Shown piece after piece: positions 38,167-46,991 of a stretch of 64,000 bases of DNA; position 1 is the stretch's first letter; each line of letters starts with the position of its first letter. The stretch spans positions 78,501 through 142,500 of the forward strand of contig NZ_CP015381.1 in the NCBI RefSeq assembly GCF_001854245.1, in the 5' to 3' direction. The notes beneath the pieces are model-generated. The model was not told the origin of the DNA. It saw only the letters and a program-made list of their open reading frames with translations, and did no database searches. This DNA is from Desulfococcus multivorans (GTDB taxonomy: Bacteria > Desulfobacterota > Desulfobacteria > Desulfobacterales > Desulfococcaceae). The position numbers were made by a program, and so were the translations under genes.

Positions 38167-40158
38167 ATGGAATTTACCCGGGAAATATACTGGAACGTGG
38201 GCCACGGTGTGTTGATTCCCATGTATGCCCTGGCCTTGCTGGCCGTCGGCATTCTGGTTCACGGCGCCCTGAAGCGGATCGGGGTCTACAGGCTCGGAAA
38301 ACCCGTGAATCGCACCGATGATCTCCGGGGCCGCATCGCCGCCGCCCTGCGGGATGTGCTCTCGCAGCGGCAGGTGTTGAGGGTCCGGGCCCCGGGCCTG
38401 GCGCACAGCCTGTTTTTCTGGGGGTTTCTCGTGCTGGCCCTCGGGACGACCCTGATCTTCCTGCAGGCGGACCTGACCGATCCGGTCTTCGGCTGGAAAT
38501 TTCTGACCGGAACCTTTTACAAACTCTTTTCGCTGGTTCTGGATATTGCCGGCCTCCTGGCCCTTGTCATGCTGGGGGTGCTGTTTTACCGGCGCTACTG
38601 GGTGCGTCCGCCGGGCCTGGCGTCCGACAGGGACGATGCGATCATGCACGGGCTGCTGTTTGCCATTCTGACCACCGGTTTTGTCATCGAAGGCGCCCGC
38701 ATGGCCGTGACCGAACTCGGTGCCGGCACCGGTCTGGCCGCCTGGTCCCCGGTGGGGCTGTTCGTTGCCGGGCGGATTTCGGGCCTGGGGGAGGAAAGCC
38801 TCCGGAGCCTGCACAAGGGTGTCTGGTGGATCCACTTTTTTCTGACCCTGGGCTTCTTCGTCGTGCTGCCCCGCACCAAGTTCCGGCATATCCTGACCAC
38901 CAGCGCCAATTACGTGTTTGCCGACCATCGCCGCAAGGGGAGCACGGAAACCCTCGATCTCGAGGACGAGCAGACGGAGCGCTTCGGGGCGGCCCGGATC
39001 AGGGATCTGACCTGGAAGGACATCCTGGACGGCGACGCCTGCACCGAATGCAAGCGATGCCAGGACCGGTGTCCGGCCTGGCATACCGAAAAGCCGCTCA
39101 GCCCCATGGAAGTGATCGCTCATATCCGGGATGCCGCCTTCGGGCAGCCCGATGCGGATCTGATCGACACCATCGGGCGCGATGCCCTGTGGGCCTGCAC
39201 CACCTGTCGGGCCTGCCAGGAGATTTGTCCGGCAACCATCGAGCACGTCAACAAAATCATCGACATGCGTCGCCACCTGGTCCTCATGGCAGGCGAATTT
39301 CCGGGTGAGGAGGTCATGGTCGCGACGGACAACGTGGAGGTGAACGGAAACCCGCTCGGGCTGGCTTTTTCGGCCCGGGGAGACTGGGCCGAAGGACTGG
39401 GCGTAACCCGCCTGGCCGAGAATGCGGATGTGGACATCCTCTATTTTGTTGGCTGCTATGCCTCTTTTGACAAGCGCAACATCAAGGTGGCCCGAAGCTT
39501 TGTCCGGCTATGCGCGGCGGCCGGGATCAAGGTCGGGATCCTGGGCAAGGAAGAAAAGTGCTGCGGCGAGCCGGTGCGCAAGCTCGGCAACGAGTATCTT
39601 TACCAGGGGCTTGCCGCCGAAAACATCGGGATCATGCAGGGCTACGGCGTGAAAAAGATCGTGACGGCCTGCCCCCACTGTTTCAATACCCTGGATCGGG
39701 ACTACCGGGATCTCGGGTTTGACATCGACGTCGAACACTACGTCACCTTTCTTCAGAAACTGGTTCAGGACGGCCGCCTGAAACTCAGGCCCGGGCACTT
39801 TGCCTGCACCTATCACGACTCGTGTTACATCGGGCGTTACAACGACATCTACGAGCCTCCCCGCAGCCTGCTGTCGGCCGCCGGCGCCACCGTCCGGGAA
39901 ATGGAGCGGAACCGGGATGAGGGGTTCTGCTGCGGCGGCGGCGGCGGCCGTGTCATCGCGGACGAAAAAATCGGGACCCGAATCTGCGAAACCCGCGCGA
40001 AAATGGCGGCGGAGACCGGGACGGGAATCCTGGTTTCCAACTGTCCCTTCTGCCTGACGATGTTCGAGGACGGGGTCAAGGGCGCCGGGCTGGAAGGAAA
40101 GATGGTGCCGCGGGACATCGCCGAAATCCTGGTGGAGCGGTTGGAAAAACAAGACTGA
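38167..40158 (+). CDS. Membrane Fe-S oxidoreductase, probable ETF:menaquinone oxidoreductase
   Basis: A 663-residue protein. The N-terminal ~270 residues hold five or six membrane helices with conserved histidines (NarI/DsrM-like, probably heme b). Two [4Fe-4S] motifs follow (CTECKRCQDRCPAW and CTTCRACQEICPATIEHV), then two CCG domains as in HdrD/DsrK/GlpC (EKCCGEPVRKLG with ACPHCFNTL; EGFCCGGGGGRV with NCPFCLTMF). Co-encoded with etfBA, it fits the family that passes ETF electrons to the quinone pool in anaerobic fatty-acid oxidisers. Start 38167 has AGGAG at 9 bases; an alternative ATG 6 bases upstream is too close to that site. Confidence 0.9.
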   Translation: MEFTREIYWNVGHGVLIPMYALALLAVGILVHGALKRIGVYRLGKPVNRTDDLRGRIAAALRDVLSQRQVLRVRAPGLAHSLFFWGFLVLALGTTLIFLQADLTDPVFGWKFLTGTFYKLFSLVLDIAGLLALVMLGVLFYRRYWVRPPGLASDRDDAIMHGLLFAILTTGFVIEGARMAVTELGAGTGLAAWSPVGLFVAGRISGLGEESLRSLHKGVWWIHFFLTLGFFVVLPRTKFRHILTTSANYVFADHRRKGSTETLDLEDEQTERFGAARIRDLTWKDILDGDACTECKRCQDRCPAWHTEKPLSPMEVIAHIRDAAFGQPDADLIDTIGRDALWACTTCRACQEICPATIEHVNKIIDMRRHLVLMAGEFPGEEVMVATDNVEVNGNPLGLAFSARGDWAEGLGVTRLAENADVDILYFVGCYASFDKRNIKVARSFVRLCAAAGIKVGILGKEEKCCGEPVRKLGNEYLYQGLAAENIGIMQGYGVKKIVTACPHCFNTLDRDYRDLGFDIDVEHYVTFLQKLVQDGRLKLRPGHFACTYHDSCYIGRYNDIYEPPRSLLSAAGATVREMERNRDEGFCCGGGGGRVIADEKIGTRICETRAKMAAETGTGILVSNCPFCLTMFEDGVKGAGLEGKMVPRDIAEILVERLEKQD

Positions 40159-40187
40159 ACCCTGAATTGGAGATAAAGGAAATAGCC

Positions 40188-40961
40188 ATGAAAATTCTTG
40201 TCTGCATCAAACAAGTGCCGGATATGGAATCCAAGTTCCGGATCGACGCCGATAACAAATGGTACAGCGAGGAAGAGCTTGCCTGGCGCATGAACGAATA
40301 CGACGAATATGCCGTGGAGCAGGCTGTGCGGCTTCGGGAACAGATCGGGGACGGGGCGGACCTCACCGTCCTGACCATCGGACCCGATCGGGTCCGGGAG
40401 ATGGTGAAAAAGGCGCTGGCCATGGGCTGCGACCGGGCCTTTCATGTGAAAGACGATGCCGCTCTTCTCAGGGACCCCTTCGAAATCGCGTCGCTCATCG
40501 CCGCGTTTGCCGGCGACAAAGGCTTCGATGTGATTTTCACCGGCATGCAGTCCCAGGATCGCGGCTCCGCCCAGGTGGGGGTGCTGCTGGCTGAAATGCT
40601 GGGCATCCCTGCGGTCACCACGGTCGTGGACTTCGCGTTTGCCGACGGCACGATCACCGTCAAGCGCGAACTTGAAGGCGGCGTCAAATCCATTGCGCGG
40701 ATGAAAACTCCGGCGCTGGTCACCTGCCAGCTCGGCCTGAACACCCCCCGCTATCCGACCATGCCGAACATCATGAAGGCCCGGAAGAAAGAGTTCATCA
40801 CGGTGGATTCCGCCGATCTGGCCGCGGTGGAGGCCCGGCTGGCGGCTGAAAAAATGTACTTTCCCGAGAAAAAAGGCGGCCTGGTCCTCGAGGGCGATGC
40901 GGGAAAGCTGGCCGGACAGGTGCTGGACATTCTGCGCGAAAAGACCATGGTGCTGCGATAA
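40188..40961 (+). CDS. etfB: Electron transfer flavoprotein beta subunit
   Basis: A 257-residue EtfB. ILVCIKQVPD at the N-terminus, MNEYDEYAVEQAVRLRE, and VIFTGMQSQDRGSAQVGVLLAEMLGIP are family landmarks; NTPRYPTMPNIMKARKKE is the typical C-terminal recognition-loop area. Start chosen at ATG 40188 after AAAGGA. Operon partner of etfA (32 bases downstream) and the membrane oxidoreductase (29 bases upstream). Confidence 0.95.
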   Translation: MKILVCIKQVPDMESKFRIDADNKWYSEEELAWRMNEYDEYAVEQAVRLREQIGDGADLTVLTIGPDRVREMVKKALAMGCDRAFHVKDDAALLRDPFEIASLIAAFAGDKGFDVIFTGMQSQDRGSAQVGVLLAEMLGIPAVTTVVDFAFADGTITVKRELEGGVKSIARMKTPALVTCQLGLNTPRYPTMPNIMKARKKEFITVDSADLAAVEARLAAEKMYFPEKKGGLVLEGDAGKLAGQVLDILREKTMVLR

Positions 40962-40993
40962 CCAACCATTACGAGAATCAAGGAGATTTTCCC

Positions 40994-41914
40994 ATGAAAA
41001 CCCTTCTGGTCGGAGAATACAGAGATGGAAAGATACCGGCATCCACCTATGAACTGGCGGCCTTTGCCCAAAAGATCGGGGCCGAGGCAGCCATGATCCT
41101 GGTGGGCGACACGGGGGTAGTGCCGAAGTTCGACGGCAGGCTCCTGCTGGCGGATGCCGCGAAATACGGAGAATACAACCCGGACGTCCACAAAAAACTG
41201 GTGAAGGCGGCCGTCACCCGGGAAAACCCGGATGTCGTGGTTCTGGCCCACTCTTCCTACGGCTGGGACCTGGCGCCGCGCATCGCCAATCTCCTGGGTG
41301 CGGCCCAGGTATCCGAGGTCGTGGACTATGCGGACGGCGCCTTTGTGGTCCCGGTCTGCAACGCCAAGATGCGCCGCAGCCTCAAGGCAAGGACCGCAGT
41401 GACGGTGGTCACGCTCCAGGCCGGCGCCTTCAGCCCGGCCGGGGAACCCGAAGGCACACCCGATATCGAGCCCCTCGACATTCCCGACACGGCCTCCCCC
41501 GTTGAATTTGTCGGCTATGAAGCGGCGCAGAAAGCGGCGGTGGATCTGAGCCGGGCCGATGTCATCGTCAGCGCCGGCCGGGGCATCGGCAAAAAGGAGA
41601 ACGTGGCGATGATCGCGGCACTGGCCGAAGCCGTCGGCGGCCAGCTCGCCGCCAGCCGGCCGGTGGTGGATGCCGACTGGGTCGAGCATTCCCGTCAGGT
41701 GGGAACCACCGGCCAGACCGTCTCTCCTAAACTCTATATCGCATGCGGCATCTCCGGCGCCATACAGCACCTGGCCGGGATGAAAAAGTCCGAATTCATC
41801 ATCGCCGTCAACACGGACCGGGATGCCCCCATCGGTGAGGTCGCGGATGTCATGGTGCTGGCGGATCTCAAGGAGTTCATCCCCGCCTTGACGGAAAAGC
41901 TGAAGGCGCACTGA
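40994..41914 (+). CDS. etfA: Electron transfer flavoprotein alpha subunit
   Basis: A 306-residue EtfA. The C-terminal FAD domain has [40 protein letters not shown] and [18 protein letters not shown] is 8 bases before the ATG. Last gene of the operon. Together with EtfB it would collect electrons from both upstream acyl-CoA dehydrogenases. A second, distinct EtfBA pair lies at 54041-55867. Confidence 0.95.
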   Translation: MKTLLVGEYRDGKIPASTYELAAFAQKIGAEAAMILVGDTGVVPKFDGRLLLADAAKYGEYNPDVHKKLVKAAVTRENPDVVVLAHSSYGWDLAPRIANLLGAAQVSEVVDYADGAFVVPVCNAKMRRSLKARTAVTVVTLQAGAFSPAGEPEGTPDIEPLDIPDTASPVEFVGYEAAQKAAVDLSRADVIVSAGRGIGKKENVAMIAALAEAVGGQLAASRPVVDADWVEHSRQVGTTGQTVSPKLYIACGISGAIQHLAGMKKSEFIIAVNTDRDAPIGEVADVMVLADLKEFIPALTEKLKAH

Positions 41915-41950
41915 AGACCTGGCTTCGTGTGGTCTCTTCAGCGGCGTGAC

Positions 41951-41984
41951 AAAACAAAACGGCAGGGCCTTAAACGCCCTGCCG
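41951..41984 (-). terminator. Intrinsic terminator downstream of the microprotein pair
   Basis: CGGCAGGGC (41960-41968) and GCCCTGCCG (41976-41984) form a perfect 9-bp stem with a 7-base loop; on the minus strand it is followed by TTTTGTTTTG. It would end a minus-strand transcript and also lies 45 bases after etfA. Confidence 0.8.
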
Positions 41985-42061
41985 CAAGGTGATACGGCGT
42001 GTCCGGAAACGGATTCCGGTTTTCGGCTGAATCCGTAATTCCGGCACGTTGATCAGCTTTT

Positions 42062-42211
42062 TTAACCCGCGACGTCGATGCCCGGGTTACAGCCCAGATG
42101 GGGGTCTTCGTTTTCACATTCATGGTTCGCCCATCGCGTATCGATGTGGCCTTCTTCCCGTTCCTGCTCTGTCTCGACATAGTCCTGGATTGTATTTTCC
42201 GTATGTTTCAT
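42062..42211 (-). CDS. Acidic His/Cys microprotein, copy A
   Basis: A 49-residue protein, too short for ordinary gene finders. GAGGTGA lies 4-5 bases upstream of the ATG (42211). Residues 9-28 read QDYVETEQEREEGHIDTRWA and the C-terminus is HLGCNPGIDVAG. It is clearly homologous to copy B just upstream (28 of the last 41 positions identical), with both cysteines and the histidines conserved. No signal peptide or membrane segment. Homology between two adjacent frames and matching Shine-Dalgarno sites is strong evidence that both are translated. Function unknown; metal binding by the two Cys and neighbouring His is a guess. Confidence 0.8.
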   Translation of the reverse strand: MKHTENTIQDYVETEQEREEGHIDTRWANHECENEDPHLGCNPGIDVAG

Positions 42212-42256
42212 GATATCACCTCATCGTGTTGAATGTGTGTTCGCGGCGATCGCCTC

Positions 42257-42400
42257 TCATCCCGCTACGTCGACGCCCATGTCGCAACCCAGATGTTCAT
42301 CCTTGTTATCGCAGTCGTGATTGCCTGTCCGGGTGTCCAGATGTCCTTCTTCACGCTCTTTTTCAGTTTCGATATAGTTTTGTACTTTATTCTCGGCCAT
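42257..42400 (-). CDS. Acidic His/Cys microprotein, copy B
   Basis: A 47-residue paralogue of copy A. The start ATG at 42400 (MAENKVQNYIETE) has GGAGGTG directly upstream; an earlier in-frame ATG exists but lacks a site. Conserved elements with copy A: YxETExEREEGHxDTR, NHxCxNxDxHLGC and GxDVAG at the C-terminus. The two genes are 45 bases apart and share a terminator at 41951. Not similar to any family I recognise. Confidence 0.8.
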   Translation of the reverse strand: MAENKVQNYIETEKEREEGHLDTRTGNHDCDNKDEHLGCDMGVDVAG

Positions 42401-42470
42401 GACGCACCTCCATGTGCTCCGTGTTTTTTCGATGTTGGTTTCGGCTCTTCCGCCGCTTGCCTTTGACACC

Positions 42471-42499
42471 AATATGGGGATCCGCTCGTCATCTTTCAA
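42471..42499 (-). promoter_or_regulatory. Possible promoter of the microprotein pair
   Basis: On the minus strand TTGAAA (42494-42499) and CATATT (42471-42476) at 17-base spacing. About 70 bases upstream of copy B. Moderate match only. Confidence 0.35.
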
Positions 42500-42585
42500 T
42501 ACGGTTGGTTCGATGGGTTTTTGATGGGGCTATCCTATAAAAACAGATGGCGATCAGCCTCGGAAGAAGGCAGAGATCAAAGGGA

Positions 42586-42614
42586 TTGACATAACGAGAA
42601 TCTTCTTATAGTAT
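42586..42614 (+). promoter_or_regulatory. Possible promoter of the di-heme cytochrome gene
   Basis: TTGACA (42586-42591), 17-base spacer, TAGTAT (42609-42614). The transcript would have a leader of about 225 bases before the ATG at 42848. The remainder of 42401-42847 contains no supported gene. Confidence 0.4.
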
Positions 42615-42847
42615 CAACATACCAACCCTACATCTTTAATGATCATCGAATCGGCAATTGACGACGCGAACACGCTGGAATCGTTTCGATCGCCTGGGCC
42701 TTCAGGCGCGGCGATATCATGGTCTATGGAAAGGCGGCTCGGTCGATCGCACGGAACGAGCGCCCGTGTTCCGCCGGTCGTCGTTTTTGCGAAATGCACT
42801 GGCTGGAGCCGCCGATTCGGCAACCCATCAAAAAAAGGAGGAACGGA

Positions 42848-44251
42848 ATGAAACACAAAAACTTTAAGCCGTTCGTCGGCCTGATACTCATCGCGATTTT
42901 CGTGATCGGGGTAATGGGGATGGCGGATGCGGAGGAACCTTCAAAAACCAGTTATCTCCCCGTGGCCGTTGAAGAGCCCTTTCAGAAGATTTTCGATCGG
43001 ATGAAAGGCGCGAAAGCGGATGTCATGAAACGACAGATGAATCTGCTCGACGAACGGTACGACCTGAGCGATCGTCCGGCGGAGGGCGTCATGATGTCGG
43101 GAGGGAAAAAGGCGGTTCAGGAGGGTGTCCGCGTCCAACTCTCCGCTGACATGACCTGGGAAAAGTTCGCCCAGATGACGCCTGAAGAAATCAAGGAAAA
43201 AGGCCTTTGGCCCAAAGGTTTTTACCCGTTGCCGCATCCCAATCATGTCGAGGGCGGCATGGTTTTTCCGCAGTTCCATATCGACGAGATCAACAAGCAG
43301 GAAGGTCGAGACCTGACCCGATTCGATCTGGATTTTGACCTGCCGGACCATTTCCTGCCCGAGTTTCCCCCGCCGATTTATCTGACCACAAGACCGGATC
43401 TCGGTGATGTATCCCAGGGAAAAGTCGTCACCATCATGAACTACTATGAGCTGTTCAACGGCATCCTGAACCCCAAGCAGATCGAAGGTCTGCGATTGCT
43501 GGTAACGCCTTTCCCCCAGCAGCAGTTCAATCAGACGGAAGACCGACGGTCGGAGCTTCCCAGCAGAGGCGTTACCTGTTTCGACTGCCACGTCAACGGG
43601 CATTCGAACGGGGCGACGCATCTCGTGGGCGACATCCGACCCCAGGAGTTCCGGCATCGTCTGGATATCCCAACGCTGCGCGGCGTGAATGTTCAGCGCC
43701 TGTTCGGCTCTCAACGCGCATTGAAAACCATCGAGGACTTCACCGAATTCGAGCAGAGAGCCGCCTATTTCGACGGAGACCCGGTCATCGCGACGAAGAA
43801 AGGGGTCAACGTTCTGGAGCGCGGAAGCCAGGTCCATTTCATGGCCGAATTTCAGGCCCTGCTGGATTTTCCGCCTGCCCCGAAACTGGACCTTTACGGC
43901 AAGCTGGACCCTGAAAAAGCGACGGAATCCGAGCTCAGAGGCCAGGAACTCTTCTTTGACAAGGCCAAATGCGCCGTATGTCACCCGGCACCGTATTACA
44001 CCGACAACCTGATGCACAACCTGAAAGCCGAGCGTTTCTTCAAACCGCAGATGATCAACGGCCGCATGGCCTCCGCCGACGGACCGATCAAGACATTCCC
44101 GCTTCGCGGCATCAAGGACTCCCCGCCCTACCTCCATGACGGGCGACTGCTGACCCTGGAGGATACCGTGGAGTTCTTCAACCTGATTCAGGGCCTTGGC
44201 CTCACGGAACAGGAGAAGAAAGATCTGACCGCTTTCATGAGAGCGCTGTAA
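42848..44251 (+). CDS. Secreted di-heme cytochrome c (CcP/MauG-like)
   Basis: A 467-residue exported protein. The signal peptide spans residues 1-~28 (FVGLILIAIFVIGVMGMADA). Two c-type heme sites, CFDCH (244-248) and CAVCH (375-379), are visible. The C-terminal half (LRGQELFFDKAKCAVCH, then FPLRGIKDSPPYLHDGRLLTLEDTVEFFN) has the layout of di-heme cytochrome c peroxidase/MauG-type proteins. The N-terminal ~200 residues have no recognisable domain. AAAGGAGGAACGGA precedes the ATG; the open frame begins earlier, but the signal peptide fixes the start. A strong terminator lies 100 bases downstream. Likely a periplasmic peroxidase or electron carrier. Confidence 0.88.
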   Translation: MKHKNFKPFVGLILIAIFVIGVMGMADAEEPSKTSYLPVAVEEPFQKIFDRMKGAKADVMKRQMNLLDERYDLSDRPAEGVMMSGGKKAVQEGVRVQLSADMTWEKFAQMTPEEIKEKGLWPKGFYPLPHPNHVEGGMVFPQFHIDEINKQEGRDLTRFDLDFDLPDHFLPEFPPPIYLTTRPDLGDVSQGKVVTIMNYYELFNGILNPKQIEGLRLLVTPFPQQQFNQTEDRRSELPSRGVTCFDCHVNGHSNGATHLVGDIRPQEFRHRLDIPTLRGVNVQRLFGSQRALKTIEDFTEFEQRAAYFDGDPVIATKKGVNVLERGSQVHFMAEFQALLDFPPAPKLDLYGKLDPEKATESELRGQELFFDKAKCAVCHPAPYYTDNLMHNLKAERFFKPQMINGRMASADGPIKTFPLRGIKDSPPYLHDGRLLTLEDTVEFFNLIQGLGLTEQEKKDLTAFMRAL

Positions 44252-44349
44252 TTCGGAAAATCAGGGGCCGCTCCATATTGATCCGGCTGATCCCATGATC
44301 ATCCCTGGTCAAACCAATGCAAACGGTCATTAGGTACGGACATTGAAAC

Positions 44350-44386
44350 AAAGGGCCTGCAGCCTGTGCTGCAGGCCCTTTGTTTT
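44350..44386 (+). terminator. Intrinsic terminator after the cytochrome gene
   Basis: AAAGGGCCTGCAGC (44350-44363) pairs perfectly with GCTGCAGGCCCTTT (44368-44381) around a 4-base loop and is followed by GTTTT. Given the symmetry it may also act on the converging selenoprotein transcript. Confidence 0.9.
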
Positions 44387-44415
44387 CGAAAGCTGTCGTT
44401 AACGGGACTGCCGGT

Positions 44416-44934
44416 TCAGGATTTCAGGGATGCGATCACTTGGTCGAGATCGGCGTGATCACCGGCGAACCGGTCGCGATGAGCAAACGTGATCTCTTCC
44501 CCCGGCCCGATGACAAACAGCCCCCCCTGCTGCCACAGATCACCGTCCGTGCTGCCTTGGCGAAATCCTTTTTTCATGGCGCCAAGCCCCTTCAAGAGAG
44601 CGGTCGGCCCCAGGGTCTCGAGCAATCCCCGTTTCAGTTTGAAGGCACGATAGGCTTCAAGCGTCGGGTCCACAACCATATCACCGTCAAATTGAAATTC
44701 CTGAACGAACCGCCGGGCGCTGTCGGGGGATCCGCTGCCGATGGCCACAAGGCCGATGGTCAACTGATCCAGAACGGGTTTGACCTTCATCAGGGCAGCG
44801 ACCTGCTGCCGGGCGAACATTCAGCCGAAATGTCTCAGAAAGGCCAGCACCACGCGTCGTTCAGTGAACAGCGCGGTGAGTTGAATCTTGCGACCGTCGA
44901 GATCGAGGACGGTCAAACCGGAGATTTTCAGCAT
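44416..44934 (-). CDS. Peroxiredoxin-like (Prx-like/SelU type) selenoprotein, UGA read as selenocysteine
   Basis: Read through one in-frame TGA (44821-44823), the frame gives a 172-residue thioredoxin-fold Prx-like protein. Selenocysteine 38 falls exactly at the peroxidatic position: VVLAFLRHFG-U-MFARQQVAAL, where homologues have RHFGCxxCR. The ATG at 44934 has GGAGGT 6 bases upstream. A hairpin GGCAGC-AGGUC-GCUGCC begins 11 bases after the UGA, with the loop ~17 bases after it, like the E. coli fdhF SECIS (loop AGGUCU). The C-terminal part (GGLFVIGPGEEITFAHRDRF) is typical of the AhpC/TSA superfamily. Without readthrough only a 37-residue stub or a 134-residue downstream frame without its active site would exist. 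The second position of the usual CxxC is Ala (UxxA). Confidence 0.8.
44785..44823 (-). promoter_or_regulatory. Candidate bacterial SECIS element
   Basis: Starts at the in-frame UGA (44821-44823). The stem GGCAGC/GCUGCC (44794-44810) is perfect over 6 bp with a 5-base loop AGGUC. GG and U in the loop and the distance to UGA agree with SelB-binding SECIS hairpins. Confidence 0.7.
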
Positions 44935-45109
44935 CAGATACCTCCATTTGGATTTCACCGTGAGCTTGTTTTTCTCGGCATATCATGGAGAAGGCGGCAA
45001 TCTCACAGCCATGCGGCACAATCATATCTCATTATCTTCTATATAAATAAGCGAAATTCGCTTCGGGGTCAAAATGATCTTTTTCCAAACCTGAGCTTCA
45101 AAATCCCTT

Positions 45110-45139
45110 TACACGAGGTTCCGCTACACGAGGTTCCGC
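45110..45139. repeat. Tandem duplication of a 15-base unit
   Basis: TACACGAGGTTCCGC occurs twice head to tail just downstream of the HMG-CoA lyase stop codon. The rest of 44935-45163 shows no gene. Confidence 0.85.
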
Positions 45140-45163
45140 CTGGGGTCGTCGCCCGACAGGCCC

Positions 45164-46099
45164 CTAAACGCTTCGTTGGCCGCAGCAGACATCCTGATGG
45201 GAAAATTCGCAGGTGGCGCAGGCCAGCGACCCGCCCCGAGGCAGTGCGCGGCGCTCTTCCGACAGGAAGGGGTCCAGGAGGCGGCGGGCATTCGCCAGCT
45301 GTTCGAGGTCGACGCCCACCGTCTCCTCTTTGCTCTTCAAGGCTTTCACCACCGCCTCGGTGGCCACGTTGCCCGTCGCCCCCGGCGCGTAGGGGCAGCC
45401 CCCGAGCCCGCCCACGCTCGCGTCGAAGATCCGGATTCCGTAAGACCACGACGTCAGCACGTTTTCCACGCCCCTGCCGTAGGTGTCGTGAAAATGAACA
45501 GCGACCCGGTCCGTGGAGATCCGGGACAACAACCCATCGAGAAGCATCCCCACTTCGTCGGGGGATGCCTTCCCGATGGTGTCGGAGATGGACACCTCAT
45601 CCACGCCCACGTCGATGAGCCGCTCCACCACCTCGATGACGGCCGCAGGTGCGATCCTGCCTTCAAATGGGCACCAGAATGCCGTCGAGACATATCCGCG
45701 CAGCGTCATCCCCGCGTCGTGGGCCCCCTTGGCCACCGGCAGAAAACGCTGAATGGCGCCCGCTATCGAGGTGTTGATGTTCTTCTGATTGAAGCTCTCG
45801 CTGGCCGCCGTAAAGAGGGAAACCTTGTCGACCTTCGCCGAGACGGCGCGGGCAAGCCCCTTTTCGTTGGGCACCAGCGCCGAATAGACCACGCCCTCCC
45901 TGCGCGCGATTTTCCGGAACACCTCCTCGGCGTCGGCAAGCTGGGGGACCCAGCGGGGAGAAACAAAGGCGGAAACCTCGATTTCGTTCACTCCCGAGAG
46001 GGAGAGGGCGTTCACGAAATCGATCTTCACCGCCGGGGGAATGACGGCGGGTTCATTCTGCAGCCCGTCCCTGGGGCCGACCTCGACGATTTTCAGCAT
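45164..46099 (-). CDS. mvaB: Hydroxymethylglutaryl-CoA lyase
   Basis: A 311-residue TIM-barrel lyase that splits HMG-CoA to acetoacetate and acetyl-CoA, the last step of leucine breakdown. N-terminal VEVGPRDGLQNEPAVI, central SISDTIGKASPDEV and VHFHDTYGRG, and the signature GGLGGCPYAPGATGNVATE with the catalytic Cys are all present. No other leucine-pathway gene is adjacent. It stands alone, with the decayed defence island immediately upstream, so its original promoter region may have been altered. Confidence 0.94.
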   Translation of the reverse strand: MLKIVEVGPRDGLQNEPAVIPPAVKIDFVNALSLSGVNEIEVSAFVSPRWVPQLADAEEVFRKIARREGVVYSALVPNEKGLARAVSAKVDKVSLFTAASESFNQKNINTSIAGAIQRFLPVAKGAHDAGMTLRGYVSTAFWCPFEGRIAPAAVIEVVERLIDVGVDEVSISDTIGKASPDEVGMLLDGLLSRISTDRVAVHFHDTYGRGVENVLTSWSYGIRIFDASVGGLGGCPYAPGATGNVATEAVVKALKSKEETVGVDLEQLANARRLLDPFLSEERRALPRGGSLACATCEFSHQDVCCGQRSV

Positions 46100-46465
46100 G
46101 TTCCCTCCTTTAAATTAAACCCAAGACCAACGGGAAGGCCGATAACCTCGGGCTTGATCAAGTCTGCCATTGGTCTTTATGCTGCGGCCTGGAAAGGCAT
46201 GATGGTTCATCGCTTTCGATTTTCTGCTTGGAATGCCACTATTCGTAATCCGATTTTTCCAGAACAAATCAAGACAGCAAAGCTGGTGGATTGGGCGTCA
46301 ACCTGGAGCCATTGCTATCGACGAGAGTTGTGCCACCGGGGTCGAGCCATGGCATTGAATTCCGAATCTTCGTGATCTTCTCCATGGCGCGCCTGGACCA
46401 ATGGCTCGATATCTCGGTTTCTTGAACAAGGCTGCGGACGGATTGGCAAACACGATATCCCAGAG
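46100..46465. other. Non-coding remnant at the island edge
   Basis: Only short, mutually out-of-frame open stretches are seen on both strands. No ribosome-binding site or recognisable domain. Probably further decayed sequence of the defence island, but I cannot assign it to a gene. Confidence 0.4.
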
Positions 46466-46991
46466 TCATCCCGGTGCCGATCCGTTTTCAGGGGCTCCAC
46501 GTAGCCCTGTTCCCAGATCGCGCTGCCTGGCAACGAAACTGATGATGGGCACCGGTCGGTCCGAGGTCTGGGCCTCAACGAGCTTTGCAAGCTTCCGGCC
46601 TTCCAGTTGAACAAATGCAATGTCTGCAGAATGGCTGGCCGGCCAGAGGATCAACACGTCCAGGAGCAGGACCACCCCATCATATCCCAGGCGCTTTGCA
46701 TGCTTGCTCATCACGCTCAGGCCGTCGTCGAGATTGATGAAATTCTCGCCCGATGACTTGGCGGGCTCCTGTGCCGAAACTGCCGTGGAGTTGGGTGGCT
46801 TTGCCGGTTCCGCCCTCCAATGCCGATCGGATGAAATTCAGAGCGTGGTCAAAGCATTTGATCAGCTGGTCGGTCACCACATAATGCTTCAGGGTTTCTT
46901 CGGGGTGTTGTACGCCTTCGGTGAGCCGAAGAACGAAATCCCCTTTGTTGACCTGCTCCGGTATCGGTATCAGATCCTTGATGAGGGGCAT
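46466..46991 (-). pseudogene. pglY: pglY (BREX type 2 ATPase) remnant, frameshifted
   Basis: The N-terminus IKDLIPIPEQVNKGDFVLRL and [15 protein letters not shown] up to the Walker A region HGSFGTG resembles PglY/DUF6079 ATPases. Immediately after the P-loop the frame is lost. It resumes in another frame with [20 protein letters not shown] (Walker B-like) and [20 protein letters not shown], then ends near 46466. The usual protein has over 1100 residues, so most is deleted. It begins overlapping the stop of the truncated hepT. Confidence 0.7.
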
